Notes: generated by a model not told the origin, from the sequence alone. Positions 1 through 8,165 are shown, counted from the stretch's first letter. The stretch is 12,277 nucleotides of DNA from Pleurotus ostreatus/Saccharomyces cerevisiae fusant (GCA_024196135.1 JAMQCK010001080.1:1-12277); one strand, 5' to 3'. Made by a program: numbers and translations.

Positions 1-513
1 AGGTATTCAATGTGATTTCAATATGCGATTCCATCTCATTGAGGGATATCTCAGAGAAATCCCATTCAATAATCCAGCATGGTTTACGATGGAGTTTATT
101 CACAGTAGTCCTATTCAGTAATACCTCCTAGAACACACTGGGAGGGGTTAGCATGATCCCAGCATTTGCTTCTGGGGAATATCGTGCGCCTCATGGTGAT
201 CAAATTGTGATCCGATTTAGAGTTTTCCTTTGCTGAGAACTGCGCGTTAATCCTGGACAAAGCAAGTGGCATACGGTGAAGAAAATTCTGATCATCACGT
301 ACAATAAGAACCAGGTGAAAAGCGGGGATCACATCACATCTTTCCCTGAGGGGCATATCGAGAGCACCTTGTGGGGAGTATTGTGGGTTAATTCAGTGTT
401 TTCACCGGATAATCCTCAAATAAGCTACTCAATATTGCCACGAGGAAAATTCAAGATTAGCCATTCGATCGGCGACTCGCCCTTGTCTTGGGAATATTCT
501 CAAAACTCCCTCA
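1..513. other. No recognisable gene; sequence downstream of the copia fragment
   Basis: This stretch lies downstream of the copia fragment in its reading direction, where the last RNase H residues and a 3' LTR would be expected. I recognise neither. A minus-strand frame is open from 127 to the window edge, about 42 codons including WIIEWDFSEI, directly after a TTCTAG that could be a 3' splice site. It could be an exon of a host gene running off the window, but it is too short to call. The overlapping frames at 111-356 (minus) and 276-563 (plus) show no family motif. Confidence 0.4.
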
Positions 514-2058
514 CTATTCTTGCAGTGCTACCCGGTGGATACCGAGTCGTAGTTCTGGTGTAGGAACGGGAGTGATAATTGTACGCTTGAGTTCTATCAG
601 GACACTCTTGAGCCACATCACTTGGCGACTACAGTCAGAGAGCGCCATGTATTCTGCTTTGGTCGATGATGCTGCGACTGTGCGCTGCAATCGTGACTGC
701 CAGCAGATGATCCCGTTTGCCAGCTTCATGAAGTAGCCGGTGGTGGATCGCCTCTTGATCGGATCAGATGCCCAATCCGAATCAGTGTATGCGGTCAGTC
801 CACCGTTGGAAGCACCGTCATAGACAAGTGCATAATCCTGAGTTCCAGCAAGATAGCGGCAGATATACAGCGCTTTGTTCAAGTGGTCTCTCGAGGGATT
901 TGCGGCAAACTGTGACAGCTTGGTCACTGCAAAGGCAATGTTGGAGCGTGAGCCCAACATGATGAAGAGAAGCAAACCAATGACCGACTGAAAGGTCTTG
1001 CGGAGTTTGGGGTCAACCTCATCCTCGTTGAGCTCAGGCACATAGCCGGCTAGTAGAGGGGTTGGGGCAAACTTGCAGTTCTCTATCCCAAAGCGCTTCA
1101 GCACCTTATCGAGATACGGGATCTGATCGATCTTGATCTTCGAACCCTCTCGTCGGATGCGTATGCGCAGGAACTCCGAAGTAACTTCAGAATTACAGCA
1201 TTCCCATCGCTTGTTGAACTCTGCCTTGAGATAGGTGATGAGCTTCTTGTCCTTGGAGAAGAACAGAGTGTCGTCTACGTAGACTACAATAACAGCAAGT
1301 TTGCCGTTAGAGTCCTGGTAGAAGAACACGCCAGCATCCGATGTGAGTCGGACCCAGCCCATGGCTTTCGTGGACTTAGTGAGCACTTTCCACCATGATA
1401 AGGCGGCTTGCTTCAGTCCGTAGATCGCCTTGTGCAAGCGCATGACTTTGCGCTCTTGGCCCTTCACCGCGAAGCCTTTGGGTCGTTCCATGTAGACCTC
1501 TTCCCTATAGAGGAAAGCCTTGGAGACGTCGAGACCTGACCAGTGCCAGCCTTCAAGCGCTGCAAGCGCCATGACTAGGCGGAACATCTCATACCTGACA
1601 ACAGGCAAGAAGATTTTGTCATAGTTGATTCCCTTGACCTGACTGAAACCCTTGGTGACGAGGCAGGCTTGTTTGTGGCCATCAGATTTCTGATCAAAGA
1701 CCCAGCGGCATTTGATGACCTTTCGTCCTTTCGGACGATCCACAAGGGAATAGACTTTGCGCTGACGGAGTGCCTCTAACTCCTTGTGGCAAGCATTCAT
1801 CCATTCCCTCTGTTGCGCAGATGGCAACTTCAAGATGTCTTTGAACGTCCAGTCACATTTTTTGGACTTGTCAGGAAGAGCGTCATCATCGACCGGAACC
1901 GCTTTAGAAAGCAACTCAGTGATGAGCTCTACTCCCCCTTCCCGGCATAGCTTCGCCATGCAGTCTTCGTCCTCACCCAGATGCTCACGAGCGTCTGCGT
2001 GCGAAGGTGGCTGCGAGCTAGGGCCGCACCTTTTGCAGTAAGGTGGATTTAAATCCAC
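514..2058 (-). CDS. Ty1/copia retrotransposon Pol fragment: reverse transcriptase plus partial RNase H
   Basis: This 514-residue frame encodes the C-terminal part of a Ty1/copia polyprotein, which copies element RNA into DNA inside cytoplasmic particles. Seen: a pre-RT segment (LCREGGVEL, about 37-45; WTFKDILKLP, about 70-79); RT with palm aspartate in GLDVSKAFL (D177), IYGLKQA (212-218) and the YVDD box (260-263); RNase H with TDSDWA (425-430) and STKAEY (465-470). Full-length Pol normally also carries gag, protease and integrase, all absent here. The segment after LDVSKAFLY looks two or three residues short compared with copia relatives, and STKAEY replaces the usual STEAEY; the glutamate I align with the catalytic one (E469) remains. 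Homology fades after about residue 492, so the final RNase H part with its last acidic residue is missing. The ATG at 2058 lies in the junction palindrome and is probably not the native start. A dead, truncated copy is most likely. Confidence 0.9.
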   Translation of the reverse strand: MDLNPPYCKRCGPSSQPPSHADAREHLGEDEDCMAKLCREGGVELITELLSKAVPVDDDALPDKSKKCDWTFKDILKLPSAQQREWMNACHKELEALRQRKVYSLVDRPKGRKVIKCRWVFDQKSDGHKQACLVTKGFSQVKGINYDKIFLPVVRYEMFRLVMALAALEGWHWSGLDVSKAFLYREEVYMERPKGFAVKGQERKVMRLHKAIYGLKQAALSWWKVLTKSTKAMGWVRLTSDAGVFFYQDSNGKLAVIVVYVDDTLFFSKDKKLITYLKAEFNKRWECCNSEVTSEFLRIRIRREGSKIKIDQIPYLDKVLKRFGIENCKFAPTPLLAGYVPELNEDEVDPKLRKTFQSVIGLLLFIMLGSRSNIAFAVTKLSQFAANPSRDHLNKALYICRYLAGTQDYALVYDGASNGGLTAYTDSDWASDPIKRRSTTGYFMKLANGIICWQSRLQRTVAASSTKAEYMALSDCSRQVMWLKSVLIELKRTIITPVPTPELRLGIHRVALQE

Positions 2059-2059
2059 C
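2042..2059. repeat. 18-bp perfect palindrome at the copia truncation junction
   Basis: GGTGGATTTAAATCCACC is its own reverse complement. It sits where recognisable copia coding sequence ends and GC-rich repeat DNA begins, and it supplies the ATG of the copia open frame. It may be a terminal motif of an inserted element or a breakpoint scar. The palindrome is seen; its role is unknown. Confidence 0.6.
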
Positions 2060-2375
2060 CCGACAACTTACGTATCGTCGATTGTAATTTTTTGCAACGT
2101 CAAATCGGCCCGAGTCCCGTGCCCGGGCAGCCAGCCGCTGGCGCTGGGACGTGCCCTAATAGGGCTCCGGGGCCGTGATGCGCCCCGCGCGTGGCAGGCG
2201 CAGCGCGGGAACGTCACGCGCGCGCGCCCCGGACGCGTCGGGGACGCGCCGCGTGCTGCCGCCGCCGCCGCGGCGCGTTGTAGCGAGCGCAAAATGTATC
2301 TAAAAGATGTATATAATAGCTATATACTACATACTAAGGGGGGATGGCTAGAAAGAATGAAAAATAAGGGGCAAA

Positions 2376-2401
2376 GCGCGAGCGAAAAATTTCGCTCGCG
2401 C
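2376..2401. other. 12-bp perfect hairpin with A/T core (arm A1)
   Basis: Arms 2376-2387 and 2390-2401 pair over 12 bases (GCGCGAGCGAAA with TTTCGCTCGCGC) around a two-base loop. A matching structure lies at 10169-10198 in arm B3 and a shorter one at 7993-8009 in arm A3. It might be a transcript-end structure, a cruciform or a replication signal; the sequence alone does not decide. Confidence 0.7.
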
Positions 2402-2807
2402 GCGACGCGCTTGCGCTGCTTGTGCAGCGCGCGAGAGCGTAGGAGAGTGGTAGGAAGGGGGAGGCAGATATCCCCCCCAGCTATGTGCACCCATTTGCGT
2501 TGAGGGACGCGTCTGTGGTGGTCACATAGCAAGGTGAGGGCGAGGGTGGAGAAGGAGGAGGGGGTCAGGATGTTGCCCATCCCCTTTGACAACAGCGCGT
2601 GTCGAGCGCGCTCAGGCATGCCTAGGCAATGCCTAGAGTAGCGCTTGCCGTGCGCTAGGCAGCCAAGGGCGTAGCGCGATGCGTGGGGGGAGGGAGGAGG
2701 GGGTGATCAGGGAGGGGTCGAGCAAGCGCCTGCGGCCGGCGGCGAGAAAGCCTGCAGGGCGCGTAAGGCTTGCAAATGATGTTCTTGCGTCAAGTGCAGA
2801 GCGTATA

Positions 2808-2832
2808 CGCCCTCGACCGAGGTCCGAGGGCG
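2808..2832. other. Tract-adjacent hairpin (arm A1)
   Basis: CGCCCTCG (2808-2815) pairs perfectly with CGAGGGCG (2825-2832) around a nine-base loop. It abuts the purine/pyrimidine tract at about 2832-2868, the same placement as the hairpins in arms B1, B2, B3 and A3, but with an unrelated stem sequence. Confidence 0.65.
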
Positions 2833-2913
2833 GTGGGGTGGAGGGAGGAGGGGAGGAAGAGGGGAGCGGCGGACGCTTTTGCACGTCGCACGTGCCCCTG
2901 CGCTGTCCACTGA

Positions 2914-2967
2914 CTGTGGTAGACATACATTAGATAAATGTAGTGGGAGCTGAGCGCGTTCACGCAC
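2914..2967 (-). other. Intron-like segment in arm A1
   Basis: On the minus strand, ATG and 27 nt (reading MAAREWGEK) are followed by a 54-nt segment starting GTGCGTGA, with a CTAAT branch-like motif and ending CACAG. Length and ends fit a fungal spliceosomal intron, and an equivalent lies in the same place in arms B1, B2, B3 and A2. Its length is a multiple of three with no stop, so it is open either way. No transcript evidence is available. Confidence 0.4.
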
Positions 2968-3299
2968 CTTTTCCCCCCACTCGCGCGCCGCCATATTGCG
3001 GCGTCGTTCGGATTTGCCCGTGCGCGGCGTATTTTTGACGAATTGCTGGGTCTTCCTTGATCTTGGGGGCGCGTGGTTTTGGCGATGGAATGCAAGGGGT
3101 GGGGAAGGGGGAGCAGCGTGGGAGAGCGTGGCGAGGCGGGCGGTGGCGGGCAAAGGCAGGGGCAGCCGTCGTGAGCGCGCGCTACATTGTTCCTCGGGAC
3201 CGTATCTGTTGTTCTTCGGGACCACGCGGAGGCCGGACCGAGCACCCGAGGCTCCTCATTGCCGCCTCGAATGGGCTCGGAAAGAGACCGAGGGAGTCT

Positions 3300-3715
3300 G
3301 ACTCCGGATAAAAGGTCTTGGGACAGCTATAGAAGTAGTATAGATTATATATACGAAGTTTGAATACGGGGCGATGGTGGGAAGGCCTCGAAATCTTACA
3401 AGCATTTAAAAGTCAAGGCTTTTATGTCGATTCATCCTGTTCTACCCTGAATAAAGAGCGTTCCTCGAACTTTTACATACGCAGAGAGGTACTCGTACTG
3501 ATTCCTTACACGATGCAACTTACTTTAGGCAAATCGATGGATATACGAGCGAGGGGGACGCGAAACAATGTCCAAAGGCAATACTGGGAAGAGTGATCAA
3601 TCAGTACTTCTTGCAGATCCCATAACGAGCTTGCCCCAGCACCTGTGGGTAGTTCAAATGCTATGAAACTTTCAGGAATATTTCTAGCACACATATAGCA
3701 ATATATTCAAAAGGA
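3300..3715. other. Less GC-rich core of unit 1, no gene recognised
   Basis: About 400 bp of visibly less GC-rich DNA lies between two outward-facing arms, with a TATATATA stretch near 3346-3353. Its reverse complement shows patchy resemblance to 6060-6220 in the next core, for example TCCATCGATTT against TCCATGGATCT, and a shared TGATC...TTTGG order. Short frames at 3360-3596 (plus) and 3506-3694 (minus) show no known motif. By position it could be a bidirectional promoter for the arms, which is inference. Confidence 0.4.
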
Positions 3716-3989
3716 ACCGCGCGCATATCTGCCTCTCGGCCTGAATCCGAGGCCCTCAAAGGCGAGGACGCCACCGCTCGGAGGCCGGCGCGCATTCCTC
3801 GTCCTAAACCACCACCGCGCTGCCCGCCGCATCCCCCATCCCTCCCACGCACCCATACCACATTCCCCTTCATTCTCAACTTCTCGAAAAGGCCGCCGCT
3901 GAGGCGCTCGCCTACGATCGCGTCCCACCAATCGACGACAAAATTGCGATGGCAACGGACATCGAGCCAGATGAAGAGGAGGGCTACGG

Positions 3990-4051
3990 GTGCGTGACCG
4001 TGCCTCGCACGCATTTATATTACTAACTACCACTTTATTGCGACGCGGAAG
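3990..4051 (+). other. Intron-like segment in arm B1
   Basis: A 41-nt exon-like stretch from ATG 3949 is followed by GTGCGTGA, a perfect ACTAAC branch motif (4022-4027) and the first downstream AG at 4050-4051, giving 62 nt. The same order is present in arm B2. This supports ancestry from a spliced gene or transcript, but the exons are not recognised. Confidence 0.45.
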
Positions 4052-4094
4052 AGGGGGGAGAGGTGGAGAACGAGAGCAGGACGAGACGGAGGAA

Positions 4095-4115
4095 GCGGGG
4101 CACGCATTGCCCCGC
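4095..4115. other. 8-bp hairpin H1 (arm B1)
   Basis: GCGGGGCA (4095-4102) pairs perfectly with TGCCCCGC (4108-4115) around CGCAT, followed directly by TTTT. A different 9-bp hairpin occupies a similar place, just after the intron-like segment, in arm B2 (6810-6837). Confidence 0.6.
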
Positions 4116-4131
4116 TTTTCCTTCATATTCG

Positions 4132-4152
4132 CCCTCAGACTACATCTGGGGG
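4132..4152. other. Hairpin H2 (arm B1)
   Basis: CCCTCAGA (4132-4139) pairs with TCTGGGGG (4145-4152), with one G-T pair. The copy in arm B3 (9529-9549) has TCTGAGGG instead, which turns the G-T pair into A-T; the loops differ completely (CTACA against TAATG). Confidence 0.6.
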
Positions 4153-4216
4153 CGCGAGGGTTTCACTTACGGCGCTTTACGCGTCATAGGCGAGCCCTTG
4201 ACAGTCCTATGGCTGT

Positions 4217-4266
4217 TGCGCTACCCTCGCGCTCGTCCATCGCGACCAGCGCGGACAGGTAGCGCA
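4217..4266. other. 9-bp hairpin H3 (arm B1)
   Basis: TGCGCTACC (4217-4225) pairs perfectly with GGTAGCGCA (4258-4266); the loop holds a further CGCGCT/AGCGCG pairing. The corresponding place in arm B3 forms a different stem (9624-9662). Confidence 0.55.
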
Positions 4267-4308
4267 GCTCACCTCCCCATGCCCCTCCCCCTCCTCCTCC
4301 GCTGCGGG

Positions 4309-4340
4309 TGCGGAAATTGCTTTCACAGCAATCTTCCGCA
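4309..4340. other. Tract-adjacent hairpin H4 (arm B1)
   Basis: TGCGGAA-ATTGCT (4309-4321) pairs with AGCAAT-c-TTCCGCA (4327-4340): 13 pairs, one bulged C, loop TTCAC. It directly follows the C/T-rich tract at about 4272-4300. The matching hairpin in arm B3 (9701-9727) pairs equally well with a different sequence. Confidence 0.7.
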
Positions 4341-4469
4341 TCGCGGGAGGCGCGTCTTGCGCATCCGGGTGACCACCTCGGTGCGCCGTGCACGCAGCCG
4401 TCCGCAGCCGGCGCGCTCGGCGTGCCGAAACATCACCTGCCGCGCGTCCTGCACCCCTCTCCCAACCCC

Positions 4470-4778
4470 TGTTGGACTTGGTGTCTACGCGCTCTCTAGC
4501 GCCTATGGTATTTTTCTGTGATTTTATGGACTTTTTCCCGGTACTGTACGCTTACCTACAGTCCTACTTGTGCGCTCGCGCCTTACTGCCGAGCGCCACG
4601 TTATTTCCCGGCATTTTCCGGCCGCTCCTGCCTAGAGCGGCACATCCGAGTCTTTTCTCTTCCTGACTCGTTTGCTGTCGCTCTAGGTGCGTAGTTATGC
4701 GTAGTATCTCGCTACTTGTGAATCTGACTCGTTTGCTGTCGCTCTAGTGTGATTACTGGCTTGATTCTACCTCGGACA
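4470..4778 (-). repeat. Repeat R, copy R1, long form (309 bp)
   Basis: On the minus strand it begins TGTCCGAGG and ends GTCCAACA, giving LTR-like TG...CA ends, but no flanking target duplication is visible. It is nearly identical to R2, R3 and R4. The long form holds two copies of a direct repeat (4663-4686 and 4724-4747 in this copy) 61 bp apart. It has no coding capacity of its own; short frames in it repeat at every copy. It could be a solo LTR, another non-autonomous element or a structured-RNA gene. Confidence 0.85.
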
Positions 4779-4818
4779 TCTGGCTGATTGGGGCAGCTAG
4801 AGCGCGGGGCTCATAACC
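4779..4818. other. 40-bp spacer between inverted R copies
   Basis: Short non-repeat segment forming the loop of the R1/R2 inverted repeat. It contains CTAGAGCG, a fragment that also occurs in R; otherwise nothing is recognised. Confidence 0.6.
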
Positions 4819-5066
4819 TGTCCGAGGTAGAATCGAGCCAGTAATCACACTAGAGCGACAGCAAACGAGTCAGGAAGAGAAAAGACTCGAATGTGCCGCT
4901 CTAGGCAGGAGCGGCCGGAAAATGCCGAGAAATAACGTGGCGCTCGGCAGTAAGGCGCGAGCGCACAAGTAGGACTGTAGGTAAGCGTACAGTACCGGGA
5001 AAAAGTCCATAAAATGTCAGAAAAATACCATAGGCGCTAGAGAGCGCGTAGACACCAAGTCCAACA
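4819..5066 (+). repeat. Repeat R, copy R2, short form (248 bp)
   Basis: Same ends as R1 in opposite orientation, lacking the 61-bp duplication. Carries minor changes relative to the other copies, such as GACTCGA for GACTCGG and a GTC in place of CAC near 5016. With R1 it forms a 597-bp inverted repeat. Confidence 0.85.
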
Positions 5067-5312
5067 TGTTGTGGGGCGGTTGCTAGGGTGGGGGGGGGCG
5101 GGGGTCTGAGTGCTGGGTGATTGCCTTCCCAAGCGCGCGCTTGTTGTGTTAGGTGAGACGTCGGCCGCGGTGGGTTGTTGTAGTCGTGGTGAAGGGGGCG
5201 TCCAATAGGGGGTCTGCGATGGGGGATGGCGAGCGCGAGCGCGCACATGTGACATGTCGCGCTGTCACACGGTGGCGCGTCTGCGAATGCGCGGCTCCCT
5301 GGGTGGCTGTGC

Positions 5313-5335
5313 ATGCCTGAGCCAAAGCTCGGCAT
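5313..5335. other. Hairpin in arm A2
   Basis: ATGCC-t-GAGC (5313-5322) pairs with GCTC-GGCAT (5327-5335): nine pairs, one bulged T, loop CAAA. Its stem resembles the second hairpin of arm B3 (9784-9805), GCCGAGC with GCTCGGC, suggesting the same ancestral structure. Confidence 0.55.
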
Positions 5336-5401
5336 CGAGCCGCCCCTCCCAGGCCGTGAGGGCCCAGAGATGTCGATTTGCGCGCCCCGCACCGAGCCCA
5401 G

Positions 5402-5420
5402 CACCGCGAATTCGCCGGTG
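5402..5420. other. Near-palindrome in arm A2
   Basis: CACCGCGAATTCGCCGGTG folds as CACCG with CGGTG around the palindrome CGAATTCG, with one unpaired C. It lies some 50 bp from the arm's purine tract, so it is a looser match to the tract-adjacent hairpins of the other arms. Confidence 0.45.
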
Positions 5421-5573
5421 CAGTGGGTAATCAAACGGGCTGTGCTTAGCACGAGGTGAGCGTCTCGACATGGGGAAGGGGATGCAAGGGGGTGGGGTGG
5501 GTGCGGAAGGGGGGGAAGCCCAAAGGATCGCCCACAGTGGTAGATGCATGGTGGGGGACCTACTGGGAAATGG

Positions 5574-5635
5574 CTGGAAAAAAGATATTACCGAGGATGT
5601 CAGCAATTTCCGAGATGCAGGGTGCTGCTGCGCAC
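5574..5635 (-). other. Intron-like segment in arm A2
   Basis: On the minus strand, 62 nt running from GTGCGC to TTTTTTCCAG, with CTGAC (5603-5599) as a good branch-point match. It sits in the place of the GTGCGT segments of the other arms. Confidence 0.4.
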
Positions 5636-5989
5636 CTAGAGCCCCCTCTACGTGCGACTTATCGCGCTTAATCCTATGTTCGCGCGCGTTGGCGCATGCC
5701 GCTGCGCTTGGCACGTCAATGTCTTGGAGAATTGGCGCGATCGGCGCGTTTTGGGGCGCGCGGTAAAGAGGAAAAGGTAGGGACCATGATTAGAGGTCTG
5801 GGGAGGACAGAGCGGTGGGAGGGATGCAGCGAGGCAATTGGAGGGGCAGGGAAGTGGTGGTTGGAGGCAAGGAACGCGCGGCCAAACGGGTCGGAAGACC
5901 GGGCCGGCCTCTCGGTCCGATATCCGAATATCAGCGTCGTCGACGTCGATGGCCTCGGACTGAAAGCGAGGAATACTAGACAGTGCAGT

Positions 5990-6400
5990 AAAGATAGATT
6001 AGCATAGTATACATACTGTTTGACCCACTCACGAATTTCTGAGACATAATTTTGTGTACTGCTCCCGGAACTGGAGCTTCATTATTGACTGGCTTTCACG
6101 CAACATCAAGCATTCTCTCCTCAATGATCCCTTCGACCATCTTTTGGCGTGCTTATCGCTCAGTTCTCCATGGATCTTTACCAAACAAAGCGCGTTCTGT
6201 AGGGAATTTCTACCTTAGTCTTGGCATGTGCAACTCATAATATCTTCCAGCCTAGATAATACACAGAAAAGGCGATTGTGTCAGATTTGGCGCAGAATTC
6301 ACATGTTCTGAGTATTACTCCCGTTTCTATGCACAAATGACGTCCCTAAATTTTTCTGAATATTCTGTACATGCCCCCCTATCCTTCTATGTACTTTTCT
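5990..6400. other. Less GC-rich core of unit 2, no gene recognised
   Basis: Core between arms A2 and B2. Parts of 6060-6220 resemble the reverse complement of the unit 1 core and, in plus orientation, part of 8665-8745 in the unit 3 core: CATTAT, CGCAA and CCCTTCGA occur in the same order. A 62-codon frame (6052-6240) has no recognisable motif. A promoter role is only inferred from position. Confidence 0.35.
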
Positions 6401-6736
6401 GGCGCACGTACTCGCTTCTGCCCCCTTCCGAGACCGATTTCGACGCCGACAATGCCTCTCGGACATCCGGACCGGCTTCTGCGGGGTCCCAAGACACAAA
6501 ATCGTGGCCCCGAATATCAAGACATCTTCCACCCGCCATTCTCATGCAACTGTGCCGGCTTCTCCCCCTCCCTCACCTCAATTTCTCTCATATATGTGCT
6601 CAAGAACACGCTCCTTACTATCCCCTCCATATCTTAGCATCAATTCCGTGTTCATCTTGTCCTCGAGCTGTCCACCATTGCGACCTACCTATACGACATG
6701 GCAGCACCCCCACGTCGCGCGGCGGCCAGAACTCAG

Positions 6737-6788
6737 GTGCGTATACTAGCCATACAATAATCTATTTACTAACTACTTATATACAAAG
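6737..6788 (+). other. Intron-like segment in arm B2
   Basis: CAG followed by GTGCGTAT, ACTAAC (6768-6773) and ACAAAG ending at 6788 gives a 52-nt segment with all three fungal splice signals. It is preceded by a 13-codon open exon from ATG 6698. This is the best intron candidate in the window. Confidence 0.5.
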
Positions 6789-6809
6789 CTACAAAGGCGG
6801 GAACACGCT

Positions 6810-6837
6810 ATCACGGTCGAGCTTGCAAGGCCGTGAT
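6810..6837. other. 9-bp hairpin (arm B2)
   Basis: ATCACGGTC (6810-6818) pairs with GGCCGTGAT (6829-6837), one G-T pair, ten-base loop. It lies shortly after the intron-like segment, as hairpin H1 does in arm B1. Confidence 0.55.
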
Positions 6838-7187
6838 CGGTCACCACCCTTGACCTCCCACCACCATCTCCTCCCCCGCGGCCTCCCCCTCTTCCCATTG
6901 CGCTGTCGTGGAAAGCAACAGCAACACCTCCCCACCTCTATGCACCGACGAGCAACGCGCCTAAACACGTGTTTCCCTCAAATTACCGCGTCGCCACCCT
7001 GCGCGATCATCCACCCAGGGATGATGTCGAAGGCAGCGACGCGCAAGATTGCCAGCCCCTTCCCCACCCCACGCCGCTGCGCTCGACGCCGCCTAAGGGT
7101 CGGGAGAGTACGCGACCCCGCGTGCTCAACAGGCCGCACCCGTCCCCCCTCCCCCTCCCCCTCCCCAATCGAGTCGACCACGCTGCG

Positions 7188-7215
7188 GCAGCCAGCCAGC
7201 TCACGGGCTGGCTGC
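7188..7215. other. Tract-adjacent 10-bp hairpin (arm B2)
   Basis: GCAGCCAGCC (7188-7197) pairs perfectly with GGCTGGCTGC (7206-7215), eight-base loop. It follows the C/T tract, like 4309-4340 in B1 and 9701-9727 in B3, with an unrelated stem sequence. Confidence 0.7.
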
Positions 7216-7393
7216 TACGCGTCTTATGCGCATCTCCCTCCCCTCCATTTCCACACATGCCAGCAACCACACCATCCCTCACTGCACGTCCAGCCGCGCC
7301 ACCGAACAAGTTTCGGCGGTGCTTTCCTCTCATCCCCCCCCCACCCAATTCACACCCAATCCCTTACACGTTGAGATGTAGCATATGTACCTG

Positions 7394-7409
7394 ATATATA
7401 TATATATAT
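7394..7409. repeat. TA dinucleotide run
   Basis: Simple (AT)n stretch of 16 bp near the end of arm B2. Less regular TATA-rich stretches lie at corresponding places in arms A1 (2310-2335) and A3 (7918-7930). Confidence 0.8.
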
Positions 7410-7588
7410 TCACTATCTACGCGCTTGTGGGAGGCGGCGGCGGCGCGTGTCGTGACGACGCAGCGCCGACGGCACAGCCACCCAACGACGCACGGAGGGC
7501 GGCGCATCAAAATCCGCCACCCGCGCATCAAATCCGACGAGCGCGATGTGCGCGACGCACGTCGCATGCCAGCTGATGTCTTAAAGCC

Positions 7589-7636
7589 TTTGCAAAGTTG
7601 CCCTTAAATTACAGGTCGTGCTTTTGCAAAGTTGCC
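7589..7636. repeat. Direct repeat TTTGCAAAGTTGCC at the unit 2/unit 3 junction
   Basis: TTTGCAAAGTTGCC occurs at 7589-7602 and 7623-7636, 34 bp apart. It marks the proposed meeting point of units 2 and 3. A related TTTTTTGCAACG lies near 2088-2099 at the left end of unit 1, so it may be a unit-terminal motif. Confidence 0.55.
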
Positions 7637-7992
7637 GAAGTCTTCTATACACAGCCACAGGCCCCCCCGATCTCGCCGGCGACGCCTCCGGGCAGCACTC
7701 AATGCAGCAGGTGACCCCTCGAGCTCACCGTTCGGGCTTTTCCGAGGGTCGCGCCGCCTCCCGCCACGTGCAGGCGCGATTGATGCGCCTTCCACGCCTT
7801 CCCGCGTGTCGCGCCCGCTTAGTCAGCGTGTCGCGGGCCTCGCGCGTGCTCGTCATTGTCGCCGCCGTCGCCACTCGTGGTCCCTCAGGCTCATAGTAGC
7901 ACAAAATTATGGATCTGTATTATATATGTACAATGTAACTAAAGACAGATAGGGAAAAGGCAAAAGAACGAAAGAAATAAGTGAAAAGGGTG

Positions 7993-8009
7993 GGCGAAAA
8001 TTCTTCGCC
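7993..8009. other. A/T-core hairpin (arm A3)
   Basis: GGCGAA (7993-7998) pairs with TTCGCC (8004-8009) around AATTC. It is the shorter counterpart of 2376-2401 and 10169-10198. Confidence 0.5.
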
Positions 8010-8165
8010 GATCCCTTACGCGTCGCGCAGCCTGCGAAGGAGGCGTGCACGATCACGCAAAAAAGGACGAAGAGGGAGGGGGGAGGGGGGAGGGGAAGTG
8101 AGCCGCAATCACGAGTTGTGGGAGGGGCGCTCGCCGCTGCCCGCTGTTGCGGGGAACGGCGCGTG

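Larger units (their letters stand above)
2085..3300 (-). repeat. Divergent-arm repeat, unit 1 left arm (A1)
   Basis: GC-rich arm read leftward from the 3300-3715 core. In reading order it shows an ATG (2994-2992), a 27-nt exon-like stretch, an intron-like segment (2967-2914), a C/T-rich tract (G/A-rich on the plus strand, about 2832-2868), an 8-bp hairpin (2808-2832), a block shared with arm B3 (2532-2473, about 85% identical by hand count over 60 bp), a 12-bp A/T-core hairpin (2376-2401), a TATA-rich stretch (2310-2335) and a GC-rich tail. A 172-residue frame spans much of it (3225-2707), but its composition is that of translated GC-rich repeat and I recognise no domain. It may be a non-coding repeat or a decayed gene. 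Confidence 0.55.
3715..4469 (+). repeat. Divergent-arm repeat, unit 1 right arm (B1), cut by repeat R
   Basis: Arm reading rightward from the core. It aligns by eye with arm B3 (about 9060-9850) over most of its length and inversely with arm A2 (about 5990-5800). Shared landmarks are ATTCCTC followed by ACCACCACCGCGC, CTACGAT..CG..CCCAC, ATG (3949), the GTGCGTGA donor (3990), three successive hairpins (4132-4152, 4217-4266, 4309-4340) and a C/T-rich tract just before the last. It stops abruptly at the R repeat beginning at 4470; arm B3 continues past the equivalent CCCAACCCC, so B1 is truncated. Frames inside it show no protein domain. Confidence 0.55.
5067..5990 (-). repeat. Divergent-arm repeat, unit 2 left arm (A2), degraded
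   Basis: Read leftward from the 5990-6400 core. The outer part (about 5980-5800) matches arm B1 inversely: a CCGAGGCC block, GAGGCCGG, CCAACCACCAC and GCATCCCTCCCACC are shared or nearly so. There is an intron-like segment at 5635-5574, but the expected ATG reads ATAGG, so any start is lost. A C/T-rich tract (G-rich on plus, about 5472-5515) and hairpins at 5313-5335 and 5402-5420 follow. A 183-residue frame (5452-4901) runs through this arm into R2 and is almost certainly spurious. Confidence 0.45.
6400..7605 (+). repeat. Divergent-arm repeat, unit 2 right arm (B2)
   Basis: Reads rightward from the core. It shows an ATG (6698) with a 39-nt exon-like stretch (MAAPPRRAAARTQ), an intron-like segment (6737-6788), a hairpin (6810-6837), a CCCCCT-repeat tract (7144-7167), a 10-bp hairpin (7188-7215), then GCGTCTTATGCGCAT, close to GCGTCTTGCGCAT in arm B1. 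A TA run (7394-7409) and a GC-rich tail containing GCGCATCAA follow. The 345-residue frame at 6337-7374 crosses the intron-like segment and C/T tracts with no domain, so I do not call it a gene. Confidence 0.5.

Noticed and set aside
2707..3225. 172-codon minus-strand open frame in arm A1
   Set aside because: It contains the MAAREWGEK exon-like stretch and stays open across the intron-like segment, but no domain is recognisable and the other arms do not preserve the frame.
4470..5066. CRISPR-like or tandem array
   Set aside because: Only two direct-repeat copies per long R form, with an inverted arrangement of whole elements and no regular spacers; the context is eukaryotic.
4901..5452. 183-codon minus-strand open frame
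   Set aside because: Its C-terminal part is antisense to repeat R2; the same peptide string reappears at the other R copies.
6337..7374. 345-codon plus-strand open frame
   Set aside because: It runs through an intron-like segment, C/T tracts and hairpins of arm B2, has proline/serine/histidine-rich low-complexity content and no domain. GC-rich DNA gives long chance frames.
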